DNA of 64,000 bases from Desulforamulus putei DSM 12395. GTDB taxonomy: Bacteria > Bacillota > Desulfotomaculia > Desulfotomaculales > Desulfotomaculaceae. This document shows positions 41,287 to 49,649 of this stretch, piece after piece (within the stretch, counting starts at the first letter, position 1; the number at the start of each line of letters is the position of its first letter). The stretch spans positions 1 through 64,000 of the forward strand of contig NZ_FQUY01000006.1 of NCBI RefSeq assembly GCF_900129195.1, given 5' to 3'. The position numbers and the translations under genes are program-made. The notes under the pieces were generated by a model, which saw only the letters and a list, made by a program, of their open reading frames with translations, did no database searches and had not been told where the DNA came from.

Positions 41287-41836
41287 ATGAAATTTATTTT
41301 TTGTATAGAGTCCGATTGGGAAGGAACCCATGTTGCAATGTACTAAAGGTATTTATCCTACTAAGGTAAAGTACATATACAGAACTGCAAACACAGTTGC
41401 TGAATTTAAATATTGTCTTAAAAAGTTGAAACAGATAAACAAAGCTAATGATGACTTTTGTGTACTATTTTTATGTGGTCATGGTGAACCAGGTAAGATA
41501 CATTTTGGTGAAGACTCATTAAGTTTGGAACAACTCGCAGAGGCTTCAATGCAAATTAAAGAAAACCTATTTTCCGGGCATCTAATTCATTTTGATTCAT
41601 GCTCGGTCGTTAAAGGTACTGAGAACCGCATCAAAAAATTTATGAAGCTTACCGGTGCATCATATGTGACCGGATTTAGAGATGATGTCGATTTCATTGA
41701 ATCACTTGCCTTTGAGATGATTTTTATTGATTTCTTAAGTAATCATAAGAATATTGAGGAGGCCATAAAAGATTTTTCAGCAGTACACTCTTCACTCTGT
41801 GAAAAGCTGAAATTTAGGATAATTAGCAGTCTTTAA
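41287..41836 (+). pseudogene. Caspase-like (HG...C dyad) protein, frameshifted near the 5' end
   Basis: AAAGGAGAG lies before an ATG at 41287 that opens FIFCIESDWEGTHVAMY, but this frame stops at about 41345. The main frame (from 41330) then gives VKYIYRTANTVAEFKYCL, CVLFLCGHGEPGKIHFGEDSLSLEQLAE and GHLIHFDSCSVVKG, about 168 residues. GHGEPG and FDSCS form a His-Cys pair like that of caspase-fold peptidases. N- and C-parts together resemble a family I recall as DUF6642 (name from memory). A one-base indel plus a short deletion at 41330-41345 would explain the break. Alternatively a shorter protein starts at 41330, but without a ribosome site. Confidence 0.6.
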
Positions 41837-41903
41837 TAAAAAACGACGTTGGTTATAAAAGCCATTAGTAAATTGGCTTAGAATTGCACCCCAAGTTCGA
41901 AAA

Positions 41904-41960
41904 TTTAACCATATAGACCCACATGCCGCTGACGCGGCACCAGCAGAAGGATGAAAAATT
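41904..41960 (+). repeat. Dispersed repeat, copy 2
   Basis: Partner of 33865-33920. It contains the perfect hairpin TGCCGC-TGAC-GCGGCA (41924-41939) and ends with GAAGGATGAAA. A short frame from that ATG stops after 18 codons. Confidence 0.5.
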
Positions 41961-41984
41961 ATATTTTCAGGATAGTTCCCAAAC

Positions 41985-42015
41985 CAAAAAGAAGCCACCC
42001 CGTCTAATTGGGGTG
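41985..42015 (-). terminator. Terminator, probably for glmS
   Basis: On the minus strand CACCCC (42015-42010) pairs with GGGGTG (42001-41996), followed by GCTTCTTTTTGG. It lies about 95 bases after the glmS stop. Confidence 0.7.
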
Positions 42016-42067
42016 ACTATTTGGGGTAGCATACTATCATTTGTAAAGGGACTAACTGTCATTTGTT

Positions 42068-42098
42068 GTTACATATAAAAGTATTTTTTATATGTAAC
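42068..42098. repeat. Perfect AT-rich 13-bp inverted repeat
   Basis: GTTACATATAAAA (42068-42080) and TTTTATATGTAAC (42086-42098) with loop GTATT, ten bases after the glmS stop. There is no T run, so it could stabilise the glmS mRNA end or be a protein site or element end. Confidence 0.55.
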
Positions 42099-42108
42099 GT
42101 TTTATTTC

Positions 42109-43938
42109 TTACTCCACCGTCACACTCTTCGCCAAATTCCTCGGTTTATCAACATCACAACCACGATACACGGCCATATAATACGCCAGCAGTTGCAGCG
42201 GAATTACCGTCAGAATCGGTGCCAGGACCTGGTGGGTCTTGGGGATATACAGCACCTGGTCGGCTACTTTTTCCACTTCGGTGTGGCCTGCCATGGCCAG
42301 GGCAATGACGGAAGCGTCTCTGGCTTTGACTTCTTTGATGTTGCTGACCATTTTTTCAAACAGGCTCTGCTGGGTGGCCAGGGCAATGACCGGGATGTTT
42401 TCCACGATCAAGGCCAGGGTGCCGTGTTTGAGTTCGCCGGCGGCGTAGGCTTCGGCGTGGATATAGGAGATCTCCTTCAGTTTCAGAGAACCTTCCAAAG
42501 CTACGGCATAGTCCAGGCCGCGGCCGATAAAAAAGGTGTCTTCAGCTTTGTGGTACTGCTTGGCGAATTCTTTAATGGGCTCCACGTTGTCCAGGACTTC
42601 CTGGGCTTTGGCGTAGATGGACTTCAGTTCACCCAGGATTTCTTTGATGTTGCCGGCGGCCAGGGTGTTGCGTTCCTGGGCCAGGTAGAGGGCCAGCAGG
42701 TACATGGCCACCAGCTGGGTGGTGTAGGCCTTGGTGGAGGCCACAGAGATTTCCGGGCCGGCCCAGGTATAAATGATGTCGTCGGCTTCCCGGGCCACCG
42801 AGCTGGCGATGACGTTGGTGACGGCCACCACCCGGGCGCCGCGGCGGCGGGCTTCCCGCAGGGCTGCCAGGGTGTCGGCGGTTTCGCCGGATTGGCTGAC
42901 AACCACCACCAGGGTGTCTTTATCTATAATGGGGTCGCGGTAGCGGAATTCGGAAGCAATATCCACTTCCACGGGAAGCCGCACCAGCTGCTCGATGACG
43001 TATTTACCCACCAGGCCTGCGTGATAAGCGGTGCCGCAAGCGGTAATCATGATTCTTTTGATCCCCTTGATTTGTTCGGGGGTCATTTTAATTTCATCCA
43101 AAATGACTTTGTCGCCGGCATGGGAAATGCGGCCTTTGAGGGTGTCCCGGAGGGCCCGGGGCTGCTCGTGGATTTCCTTCAGCATGAAGTGATCGTAGCC
43201 GCCCTTTTCCGCTTCTTCGGCATCCCAGGTGACTTCAAAGATTTCTTTCTCAACCACTTGGCCGGTGACATCCCGGATGATGACCTGGTCCGCTTTCAAT
43301 TCCACCACATCCCCGTCATTGAGCAGGTAGCACCGGCGGGTGTGTTTGAGCAGGGCCGGGATGTCCGAGGCCAGCAGGTTTTCGCCCTGGCCCAGGCCCA
43401 CCACCAGAGGCATATCCTGGCGTACGGCCACAATACGTCCCGGCTGGTCCACCGAGATGGCCATGATGGCATAGGAACCTTCCAGGTGGGAAACGGTCTT
43501 TTGCACTGCTTCAACCAAATCCCCTTTGTAGAAATACTCGATTAAATGCGGGATCACTTCGGTGTCGGTCTCGGATTTAAAGACATGGCCCATGGAAGAA
43601 AGCCATTCCCGCAGCTGCAGGTAGTTTTCGATAATCCCGTTGTGTACCACGGCGATTTTACCGTCGTTGGATGTATGGGGGTGTGCGTTGATATCACTGG
43701 GACGGCCGTGGGTGGCCCAGCGGGTATGCCCGATGCCGATGGTGGCATGCAGTTCCCTGCCGCTCAAAGCCTTTTCCAGTTCGGCCAAGCGACCCACTTT
43801 CTTTTCTACCTTTAAGCCGTCCTGGTCTAGGACCGCCACGCCGGATGAATCATACCCTCTATATTCAAGTTTCTTTAATCCTTCCAGGATGATAGGTGTT
43901 GCGGGTCTGCTGCCCACATAGCCCACTACGCCGCACAT
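42109..43938 (-). CDS. glmS: Glutamine-fructose-6-phosphate aminotransferase
   Basis: 609 residues. It makes glucosamine-6-phosphate from fructose-6-phosphate and glutamine, the entry to amino-sugar and peptidoglycan synthesis. The N-terminal Ntn glutaminase begins MCGVVGYVG (Cys at position 2 is the nucleophile after Met removal), with GIGHTRWATHGRPSDINAHPH. Two SIS domains follow (ITACGTAYHAGLVGKYVIEQL, VVSQSGETADTLAALREA), and the end is KPRNLAKSVTVE. The ATG at 43938 has AAGGAGGT eight bases upstream; the longer ORF is rejected. The leader holds the glmS ribozyme, so the product GlcN6P triggers mRNA self-cleavage. Confidence 0.97.
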   Translation of the reverse strand: MCGVVGYVGSRPATPIILEGLKKLEYRGYDSSGVAVLDQDGLKVEKKVGRLAELEKALSGRELHATIGIGHTRWATHGRPSDINAHPHTSNDGKIAVVHNGIIENYLQLREWLSSMGHVFKSETDTEVIPHLIEYFYKGDLVEAVQKTVSHLEGSYAIMAISVDQPGRIVAVRQDMPLVVGLGQGENLLASDIPALLKHTRRCYLLNDGDVVELKADQVIIRDVTGQVVEKEIFEVTWDAEEAEKGGYDHFMLKEIHEQPRALRDTLKGRISHAGDKVILDEIKMTPEQIKGIKRIMITACGTAYHAGLVGKYVIEQLVRLPVEVDIASEFRYRDPIIDKDTLVVVVSQSGETADTLAALREARRRGARVVAVTNVIASSVAREADDIIYTWAGPEISVASTKAYTTQLVAMYLLALYLAQERNTLAAGNIKEILGELKSIYAKAQEVLDNVEPIKEFAKQYHKAEDTFFIGRGLDYAVALEGSLKLKEISYIHAEAYAAGELKHGTLALIVENIPVIALATQQSLFEKMVSNIKEVKARDASVIALAMAGHTEVEKVADQVLYIPKTHQVLAPILTVIPLQLLAYYMAVYRGCDVDKPRNLAKSVTVE

Positions 43939-43969
43939 AGATGTCGACCTCCTTAAAATAGTCATGCCG

Positions 43970-43993
43970 CGGCCATACCGGCCACGGCTTCTT
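43970..43993 (-). promoter_or_regulatory. Hairpin just upstream of the glmS ribosome site
   Basis: On the minus strand GCCGTGGCC and GGCCGCGGC pair around GGTAT (one mismatch), about 20 bases before AAGGAGGT. It may insulate or tune translation of the cleaved mRNA. There is no T tract. Confidence 0.35.
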
Positions 43994-44067
43994 TGTTTAT
44001 TGTGTAATTTGCCCCGGTAAAGGCAATACCATACCAGGGCGTGAACACTTCCAAAATGCCGCCTGTT

Positions 44068-44206
44068 GGTCACCTGTAGTCTTTGGCCCGGGAGTTGCCT
44101 CCCGGATTTGTTCTACGCTGCGGCCGTGACCGGGCCGGAGGGCATCCGCCGAATACATCGATACTCCCTCTCCTCGTCAACCCTGAAGGGCCAGGGTTCT
44201 GGCGCT
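44068..44206 (-). ncRNA. glmS ribozyme (GlcN6P-responsive self-cleaving riboswitch)
   Basis: The minus strand shows the conserved core in order: AGCGCCAGAACC at the cleavage site (cut between A 44206 and G 44205), GGGTTGACGAGGA (44183-44171), GTATCGA, ATTCGGCGGATGCCC, CCCGGGCCAAAGACTACAG near the 3' end. All parts of the glmS ribozyme consensus that I know are present (P1/P2 core, GACGAGG loop, P3 and P4). It lies about 130 bases upstream of glmS. GlcN6P acts as the catalytic cofactor, and cleavage destabilises the mRNA. Confidence 0.95.
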
Positions 44207-44311
44207 TGTTTTTTTATTTAGTTTTCCTGCCGTTGCACGCCGGTATCACCTCCCTTGTTCGCTCGCTAGGCGTGTATGAGGGCTACTAAGTTTATATTAT
44301 GTGGGCAGCAG

Positions 44312-45646
44312 TTAAATGCTGCCCACAATTTCTGCCATTTTGTCGACGATGGCTTGGAGTTCCTCCATGTCCTTGCCTTCCACCATGATGCGCACCAGGG
44401 GTTCGGTGCCCGAAGGGCGGACCAGAATGCGTCCCTGACCGGCCAGGTCCCGCTCAAAACGGCGGATGGCTTCGGTGATGATGGGGCTGTTCATGACAGC
44501 TGTTTTATCCTGCACCCTGACATTTTTTAGAATCTGGGGGTATTTTTCCATCTGCCCCGCCAGTTGGGCCAGGGGTTTGCCGGTTTCTTTCACCACTGAA
44601 AGCAGCTGCAATGCTGTTATTATACCATCACCGGTGGTGTTGTGTTCAAGAAAAATGATATGGCCGGATTGTTCGCCGCCAAAACGGGTGCCGGTCTCCA
44701 GCAGTTTTTCCAGCACATAGCGGTCGCCCACTTTGGTTTCCACCACGTTGATATCGCTTTTTTCCAGGGCCTTGTGCAGGCCCAGGTTGCTCATAACGGT
44801 GACCACCACGGTGTTCTTGCGCAGCTTGCCCCTGGCCTTTAAGTGCTTGGCGCAGAGTACCATGATCTGGTCACCGTCCACCAGGTTGCCAGCATGATCT
44901 ACGGCCAGCACCCGGTCGGCGTCCCCGTCGTGGGCCAGGCCCAGGTCTGCGCCCTGTTTAACAACCTCTGCCATTAAGGCCTCCGGGTGGGTTGAACCGC
45001 AGTTGTCGTTAATGTTGACCCCGTCGGGCAGGTGGAAGATGGGAATGACTTCCGCTCCCAGTTCGGACAATACCCGGGGCGCTACCCGGTAGGCTGCCCC
45101 GTTGGCGCAGTCCACCACCACTTTCAGACCCTGCAGGTCGGTGGAAATGGTGCCTTTGACATACTCCACATACTGGTCCAGAGCATTTTCCACCATGTAC
45201 ATGCGGCCCAGGTCCCCGCCGGTGGGTTTCGGCAGGTGGGCCTCCGGATCTGTAGCCAGTTTTTCAATTTGGGCTTCCAGTTCGTCCGGCAGCTTGTAAC
45301 CGCTGGGGCCGAAGAATTTAATACCGTTATCCGCAACGGGGTTGTGGGAGGCGGAAATCACCACCCCGGCTCCCGCTCCTAACTTTCTGGTTAAATAGGC
45401 AATGGCCGGCGTGGGCAACACGCCTACTTTGTAGACATCCACCCCTACGGAACAAATACCGGCCGCCAAGGCCGCTTCCAGCATATCGCCGGAAATTCGG
45501 GTATCCCGGCCAATGATAACTTTCCGGGGATGGCCCTGTCTGGTTAAGACATGAGCCCCTGCCCGCCCCAACCGGAAGGCCAGCTCGGCGGTCAGTTCTG
45601 TATTGGCCACCCCGCGCACTCCGTCGGTGCCAAATAGTTTCGCCAT
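44312..45646 (-). CDS. glmM: Phosphoglucosamine mutase
   Basis: 444 residues. It converts GlcN6P to GlcN1P for UDP-GlcNAc. Motifs: [17 protein letters not shown] at the start, the phosphoserine loop [19 protein letters not shown] (Ser near 102), the metal loop [14 protein letters not shown], the sugar loop GGEQSGHI and the phosphate-binding end [14 protein letters not shown]. It has its own strong promoter (45700-45729), so it can be expressed apart from cdaAR. In Bacillus GlmM binds and inhibits CdaA, and this neighbourhood keeps that partnership. Confidence 0.97.
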   Translation of the reverse strand: MAKLFGTDGVRGVANTELTAELAFRLGRAGAHVLTRQGHPRKVIIGRDTRISGDMLEAALAAGICSVGVDVYKVGVLPTPAIAYLTRKLGAGAGVVISASHNPVADNGIKFFGPSGYKLPDELEAQIEKLATDPEAHLPKPTGGDLGRMYMVENALDQYVEYVKGTISTDLQGLKVVVDCANGAAYRVAPRVLSELGAEVIPIFHLPDGVNINDNCGSTHPEALMAEVVKQGADLGLAHDGDADRVLAVDHAGNLVDGDQIMVLCAKHLKARGKLRKNTVVVTVMSNLGLHKALEKSDINVVETKVGDRYVLEKLLETGTRFGGEQSGHIIFLEHNTTGDGIITALQLLSVVKETGKPLAQLAGQMEKYPQILKNVRVQDKTAVMNSPIITEAIRRFERDLAGQGRILVRPSGTEPLVRIMVEGKDMEELQAIVDKMAEIVGSI

Positions 45647-45699
45647 TATACGTTTATTTCCCCCTTATCCTACAAGGAAGCTCTTGATAAATCAAAGCT

Positions 45700-45729
45700 A
45701 TTATATAACCGACAAGTTTTGTATGTCAA
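45700..45729 (-). promoter_or_regulatory. Strong promoter of glmM
   Basis: On the minus strand TTGACA (45729-45724), an 18-base spacer and TATAAT (45705-45700). Both hexamers are consensus. The start would be near 45693, about 47 bases before the glmM ATG. Confidence 0.85.
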
Positions 45730-45828
45730 TTTTTTAACATAGTATGAACCGGACCGGCCCTTTGATTTTGTCCACCCCGGCGAAAATGCACAGGCCCGGC
45801 ATCGGTCTGTCGGAGCCGGAAATCGCTC

Positions 45829-46803
45829 TCAGGGCTGTTTATTGGGCTCCGTCGGACTGGGATTCTCCTGGGGCTTTTCCGGCGGTTCCTGGGTAGGCGG
45901 TTGTTTGGGCTTCACCTGGAACGCCAGCTCTACTTTACCCGGCACGATATCCACCACGCCTTCGGGCAGCAGCAGCCGTGCTTCCTTTAACACATCACCG
46001 GAAATTCCGTCGATGCGGATGGTTTCGGTACTGATGCTTTCCAGATTCCTTAACACTTCAACCGGCGCATAGACCTGTACCGTGGCCGGCTGGGGGATTA
46101 CCCGCAGCACCTGGTAGGAATCCGCCGGGCTGCCTGTATAGCGGGGTACCACCGGTAATGTCCGGGAAGGCAGGGCGCGGGTGACAGGCACCAGCACTTT
46201 TACCCGGTCCGGGGAAGCGGTGACTCCCGCAGGCAGGGGGATCATCAGCAGCTGCTCGATATTCTGGTTGGTCCCTGTAATATCAACGGTTAGCTCCAGT
46301 TTTTTCAAATCTTTGAGAATGCGGGCCGGACCCCGGACCAGGACAGCCGTGGGCTGCACCACCGGTTCCAGTGCGGTATGGCCGCTCAACGGTTCTCCTT
46401 TCACCACTGCGGTGACCGGAAGCTGTTTTTGGATGACCCTTTCCACCGTGATAGTAACCCGGGAGGGGTTTACCTGCACCACCTGCAGACCGCTGGGGGC
46501 GGTGACTTGAACAGGCCGGGTGGTTTCACCCTCTGTGATATAACTTAAATCTACAATGGCCTGGAAATCTGCCGGCCTGATACCGGACAGCTGGGCGGTT
46601 TTCCCCTGCACCCGCACGGTGACACTTTTCGGCAGGCCATTTAAGGTTAAGCCCTGGGGCAGTTCTCCCCGGGTCTCCAAGGTTACTCTGAATTCCTGCT
46701 CCTTAACGGGGTTTTGCGCGTTATTGACATATACCCACAGCAAAACGGCCAGCAGTACCGAGAGCAGCATCATGGAGTTGTTGCTCCATTTCAGCCGGAT
46801 CAT
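45829..46803 (-). CDS. cdaR: CdaR, YbbR-domain regulator of CdaA
   Basis: 324 residues. One N-terminal membrane helix (MMLLSVLLAVLLWVYVNN) and several YbbR repeats outside the membrane (for example QEFRVTLETRGELPQGLTLNGLP and LTVDITGTNQNIEQLLMIPL), ending in a Pro/Gln/Glu-rich tail. CdaR binds and modulates the diadenylate cyclase CdaA. It overlaps cdaA by four bases (ATGA). Confidence 0.92.
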   Translation of the reverse strand: MIRLKWSNNSMMLLSVLLAVLLWVYVNNAQNPVKEQEFRVTLETRGELPQGLTLNGLPKSVTVRVQGKTAQLSGIRPADFQAIVDLSYITEGETTRPVQVTAPSGLQVVQVNPSRVTITVERVIQKQLPVTAVVKGEPLSGHTALEPVVQPTAVLVRGPARILKDLKKLELTVDITGTNQNIEQLLMIPLPAGVTASPDRVKVLVPVTRALPSRTLPVVPRYTGSPADSYQVLRVIPQPATVQVYAPVEVLRNLESISTETIRIDGISGDVLKEARLLLPEGVVDIVPGKVELAFQVKPKQPPTQEPPEKPQENPSPTEPNKQP

Positions 46804-47624
46804 TGCTCGTTCCTCCTAAATACCCCGCTCAATGAACCGTAATGTTTTTGCTCCAGGGCATCGTTTAATTTTTGTTTCAGGGTGGATTCGTCCAGCATAC
46901 GGTCAATGGCCCCGTCCATGGCCAGGGAAATGGCGCCGGTTTCTTCGGAAACAATGACGGCCACCGCGTCGGAAACCTCGGAAACCCCGATGCCGGCCCG
47001 GTGCCGGGTGCCCAGTTCCTTGCTCAAGTAGGGGTTTTCCGACAGGGGCAGGAAACAGGCGGCGGCGGTTACCCGGTCGCCCCGGATGATGACGGCCCCG
47101 TCATGGAGGGGGGTGTTGGGAATGAAAATATTGACCAGAAATTCGGCGGAGACAATACCGTCAATTTTAACCCCGGAGTCGATGTATTCTTCCAGACCGG
47201 TCACTCTTTCGATGATGATGAGGGCGCCCATTTTATTCTTGGTCAGCACCTGAACCGCCCGCACCACCTCATTAATCATACGGCTCCTGTCGGCTTCTTT
47301 AAGGGTGTTGACAGTCCTGGTAAAAAATTTCCCCCGTCCCAGGGTTTCCAGCGCCCGCCGCAGTTCGGGCTGAAACACAATGGGCAGCGCCACCACCAGG
47401 GCAGTCATGACCTGTTGGAGCAGCCAGTTGATGGTATACAGGTGCAGCCAACTGCTGGCGGTGGTGGCCACCAAAAGAACCACCAGCCCCTTAATAAGCT
47501 GCACCGCCCGGGTTCCCTGAATAATTCGCATAAAGCGGTAAAAAACAAAGCTTACCAGCAAAATGTCCAAAATGCTGGTGAAATTTAATATGTCAAGGTT
47601 CAGCGCCTTGAGTTGTTCCAGCAA
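46800..47624 (-). CDS. cdaA: Diadenylate cyclase CdaA
   Basis: 274 residues. Three N-terminal membrane helices, then the DisA_N catalytic domain, with the DGA motif in NTPLHDGAVIIRGDRVTAAACFLPL and RHR in ELGTRHRAGIGVSE. It makes c-di-AMP from two ATP; c-di-AMP governs potassium and osmolyte balance and cell-wall state. The start is TTG at 47624 with GGGGGAG upstream. First gene of cdaA-cdaR, followed by glmM and glmS. Confidence 0.96.
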   Translation of the reverse strand: MLEQLKALNLDILNFTSILDILLVSFVFYRFMRIIQGTRAVQLIKGLVVLLVATTASSWLHLYTINWLLQQVMTALVVALPIVFQPELRRALETLGRGKFFTRTVNTLKEADRSRMINEVVRAVQVLTKNKMGALIIIERVTGLEEYIDSGVKIDGIVSAEFLVNIFIPNTPLHDGAVIIRGDRVTAAACFLPLSENPYLSKELGTRHRAGIGVSEVSDAVAVIVSEETGAISLAMDGAIDRMLDESTLKQKLNDALEQKHYGSLSGVFRRNEQ

Positions 47625-47755
47625 CCGGCACTCCCCCCATTCTCAGATATTCGTAGTATTTCTCAAAAAGACGCACCAATCCACTGATGTTTTTTTCGAT
47701 ACCAAATTACATTTAACCTTCTAATTATTATAAGGAATATTTTCACTTTTGGCAG

Positions 47756-47795
47756 GGAGAAAAATAAGATTGGGTCCGAAGTCCCAATCTTATTT
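47756..47795 (-). terminator. Second terminator downstream of cimA
   Basis: On the minus strand AAATAAGATTGGG (47795-47783) pairs perfectly with CCCAATCTTATTT (47774-47762), then TTCTCCC. It would end the transcript of the possible remnant at 47800-47940. Confidence 0.75.
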
Positions 47796-47937
47796 AGCGG
47801 GCAGATAGGCTTTTCCTTCATTATTAAACTGTGTGCCAAAGGGTTTGGACAGTGACTGCAGCCGGAGGTAAAGACAAAGTTACCCGTATATGATTGCCCG
47901 GCCGGGGCAGACTAATATTTTCCAGGCAATTTGAGCC

Positions 47938-47979
47938 AAAAAAGAAGAAGACCCGGAAAAAATCTTCCGGATCTTCTTT
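47938..47979 (-). terminator. Terminator of the ilv-leu-cim operon
   Basis: On the minus strand AAGAAGATCCGGAA pairs with TTCCGGGTCTTCTT around GATTTT, followed by a T run, ten bases after the cimA stop. Confidence 0.85.
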
Positions 47980-47988
47980 GTTCTGACA

Positions 47989-49584
47989 TTATATCTTTTG
48001 TTCTTTCAGCAGTCCGTAGGCCATACTGTCTGCCAGGGCCTGCCAGCTGGCTTCAATGATGTTGGTGGAAACGCCCACCGTTCCCCATGTCTTTTTGCCG
48101 TTGCCGGTTTCAATTAAGACGCGGACCATGGCTTCGGTGCCGGCTTTTTCTTGCAGTACCCGAACTTTGTAATCCAGCAGCCTGAGGCCCGCCACTTCTG
48201 GAAAAAAGGTTTCCAGCGCCTTGCGCAGGGCATTGTCCAGAGCATTCACCGGGCCGTTTCCTTCGGCGGCAGTGTGTACAATTTCTTCTCCTACTTTTAA
48301 TTTGATAACAGCTTCCGAGTGGATGGGCTGCTCTTCCCTCATCTCCAGGATAAGCCGCATGCTTTGCAGTTGGAAGGGTTCCCGGTAACCGTTCAGGGCT
48401 TTTCTCAGCATCAGTTCCAGGGAGCCCTCGGCCGCCTCAAACTGGTAGCCGCGGTGCTCCAAATTTTTCAGCTGTTCCAGCACCTGCCGGCCCTCGGGGC
48501 TGTTCTTGTCTAAATGAAGTTCCTTGTATTTATACAGGATGTTGGAAATCCCCGCCAGCTCGGACATCAACACCCGCCGGGTATTGCCCACCAACGCCGG
48601 GTCCAGGTGTTCATAGGTACCCGGTTCCTTTATGAGGGCGCTGACATGGATGCCTCCCTTGTGGGCAAAGGCGCTCTCTCCCACATAGGGTTGGTTGGCC
48701 ACGGGGTTCAAATTGGCCAGTTCGTATACATAGCGGGAGAGCTCCGTCAGGTAGACCAGGTTTTCCCGGGGAATGGTGGGGCAGCCCAGTTTAAAGGTGA
48801 GGTTTGGGATGACGGAGCAGAGATTGGCGTTGCCGCACCGCTCTCCCAGCCCGTTGACGGTACCCTGCACCTGGGTTGCCCCGGCCTGCACGGCCATCAG
48901 GGAATTGGCCACCGCCATTTCCCCGTCATTGTGGGCATGGATACCCAGTTCCACCCCGGGCAGTTCTTCCCTTACCCGGGTTACGGCCTGAAAGACCTCC
49001 AGGGGCAGGCTCCCCCCGTTGGTATCGCAGAGGATTACTGCATCGGCGCCGCCCTGCACCGCCGCCTTCAGGACCTCCAGGGCATAACCGGCATTGGCTT
49101 TGTAGCCGTCAAAGAAATGCTCCCCGTCGAAAAACACCGTGAGGCCGTGGTCCTTGAGATAAGCCACAGATTCCCGCACCATACGCAAATTCTCTTCCAG
49201 AGTGGTGTTTAACGCCCGGGTCACATGAAAGTCCCATGCTTTGCCGAAAATGGTGGCTACTTTGACGCCTGCTTCCAGCAGGCGGTTCAGGTTGACATCC
49301 CGGGACGGTTCCACGCCGGGACGGCAGGTGCTGCCAAAGGCGGCAATCACCGCGTGTTTCAGGGTGTATTGTTGGATGCGGTTGAAGAATTCCATGTCTT
49401 TAGGATTGGAACCGGGCCAGCCCCCTTCAATATAATGGAAGCCCATTTCATCCAACCGCAGGGCAATTTTAATTTTATCCTCGGCCGAGAGGCTGACCCC
49501 CTCCCCCTGGGTGCCGTCCCGCAGGGTGGTATCGTAGATTTTGATCGTTGGTGCTAAATTCCCAATGTGAACCACCTCATTCAT
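47989..49584 (-). CDS. cimA: (R)-citramalate synthase
   Basis: 531 residues. It condenses acetyl-CoA with pyruvate to citramalate, the first step of the threonine-independent route to 2-oxobutyrate and isoleucine. HMGL-like TIM barrel: KIYDTTLRDGTQGEGVSLS, YIEGGWPGSNPKDMEFF, DTNGGSLPLEVF, GIHAHNDGEMAVANSLMAVQAG and GERCGNANLC. The C-terminal regulatory domain ends with TWGTVGVSTNIIEASWQALADS. The GGWPGSNPKD signature separates CimA from LeuA. The start is uncertain: the ATG at 49584 has no ribosome site, while a GAGGTGG lies just inside the frame. Last gene of the operon; it would work with LeuCD and LeuB. Confidence 0.92.
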   Translation of the reverse strand: MNEVVHIGNLAPTIKIYDTTLRDGTQGEGVSLSAEDKIKIALRLDEMGFHYIEGGWPGSNPKDMEFFNRIQQYTLKHAVIAAFGSTCRPGVEPSRDVNLNRLLEAGVKVATIFGKAWDFHVTRALNTTLEENLRMVRESVAYLKDHGLTVFFDGEHFFDGYKANAGYALEVLKAAVQGGADAVILCDTNGGSLPLEVFQAVTRVREELPGVELGIHAHNDGEMAVANSLMAVQAGATQVQGTVNGLGERCGNANLCSVIPNLTFKLGCPTIPRENLVYLTELSRYVYELANLNPVANQPYVGESAFAHKGGIHVSALIKEPGTYEHLDPALVGNTRRVLMSELAGISNILYKYKELHLDKNSPEGRQVLEQLKNLEHRGYQFEAAEGSLELMLRKALNGYREPFQLQSMRLILEMREEQPIHSEAVIKLKVGEEIVHTAAEGNGPVNALDNALRKALETFFPEVAGLRLLDYKVRVLQEKAGTEAMVRVLIETGNGKKTWGTVGVSTNIIEASWQALADSMAYGLLKEQKI

Positions 49585-49649
49585 GCTATGGGGTTTTTCT
49601 TACGTGGTGTATATCGTGCGTTTAGTATCATAACCACATCAAAGAAACT

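Larger units (their letters stand above)
47625..47988. other. Region between cimA and cdaA with two terminators and a possible gene remnant
   Basis: It holds the cimA terminator (47938-47979) and a second one (47756-47795). Between them the minus strand reads SLSKPFGTQFNNEGKAYLPAK and a stop exactly before the second terminator, preceded in another frame by ENISLPRPGNHIRVTLSLPP. This looks like the C-terminus of a protein with a frameshift, not identified. No good promoter for cdaA was found. Confidence 0.35.

Noticed and set aside
42500-43420. Dense GGCC-rich repeats in glmS
   Set aside because: Codon-use effect in a conserved gene, not a repeat element.
42193-43545. 450-codon plus-strand frame opposite glmS
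   Set aside because: Shadow of the glmS coding strand; Gly/Val/Phe-rich composition typical of antisense frames. The same applies to long opposite-strand frames in the ilv, leu and arg genes.
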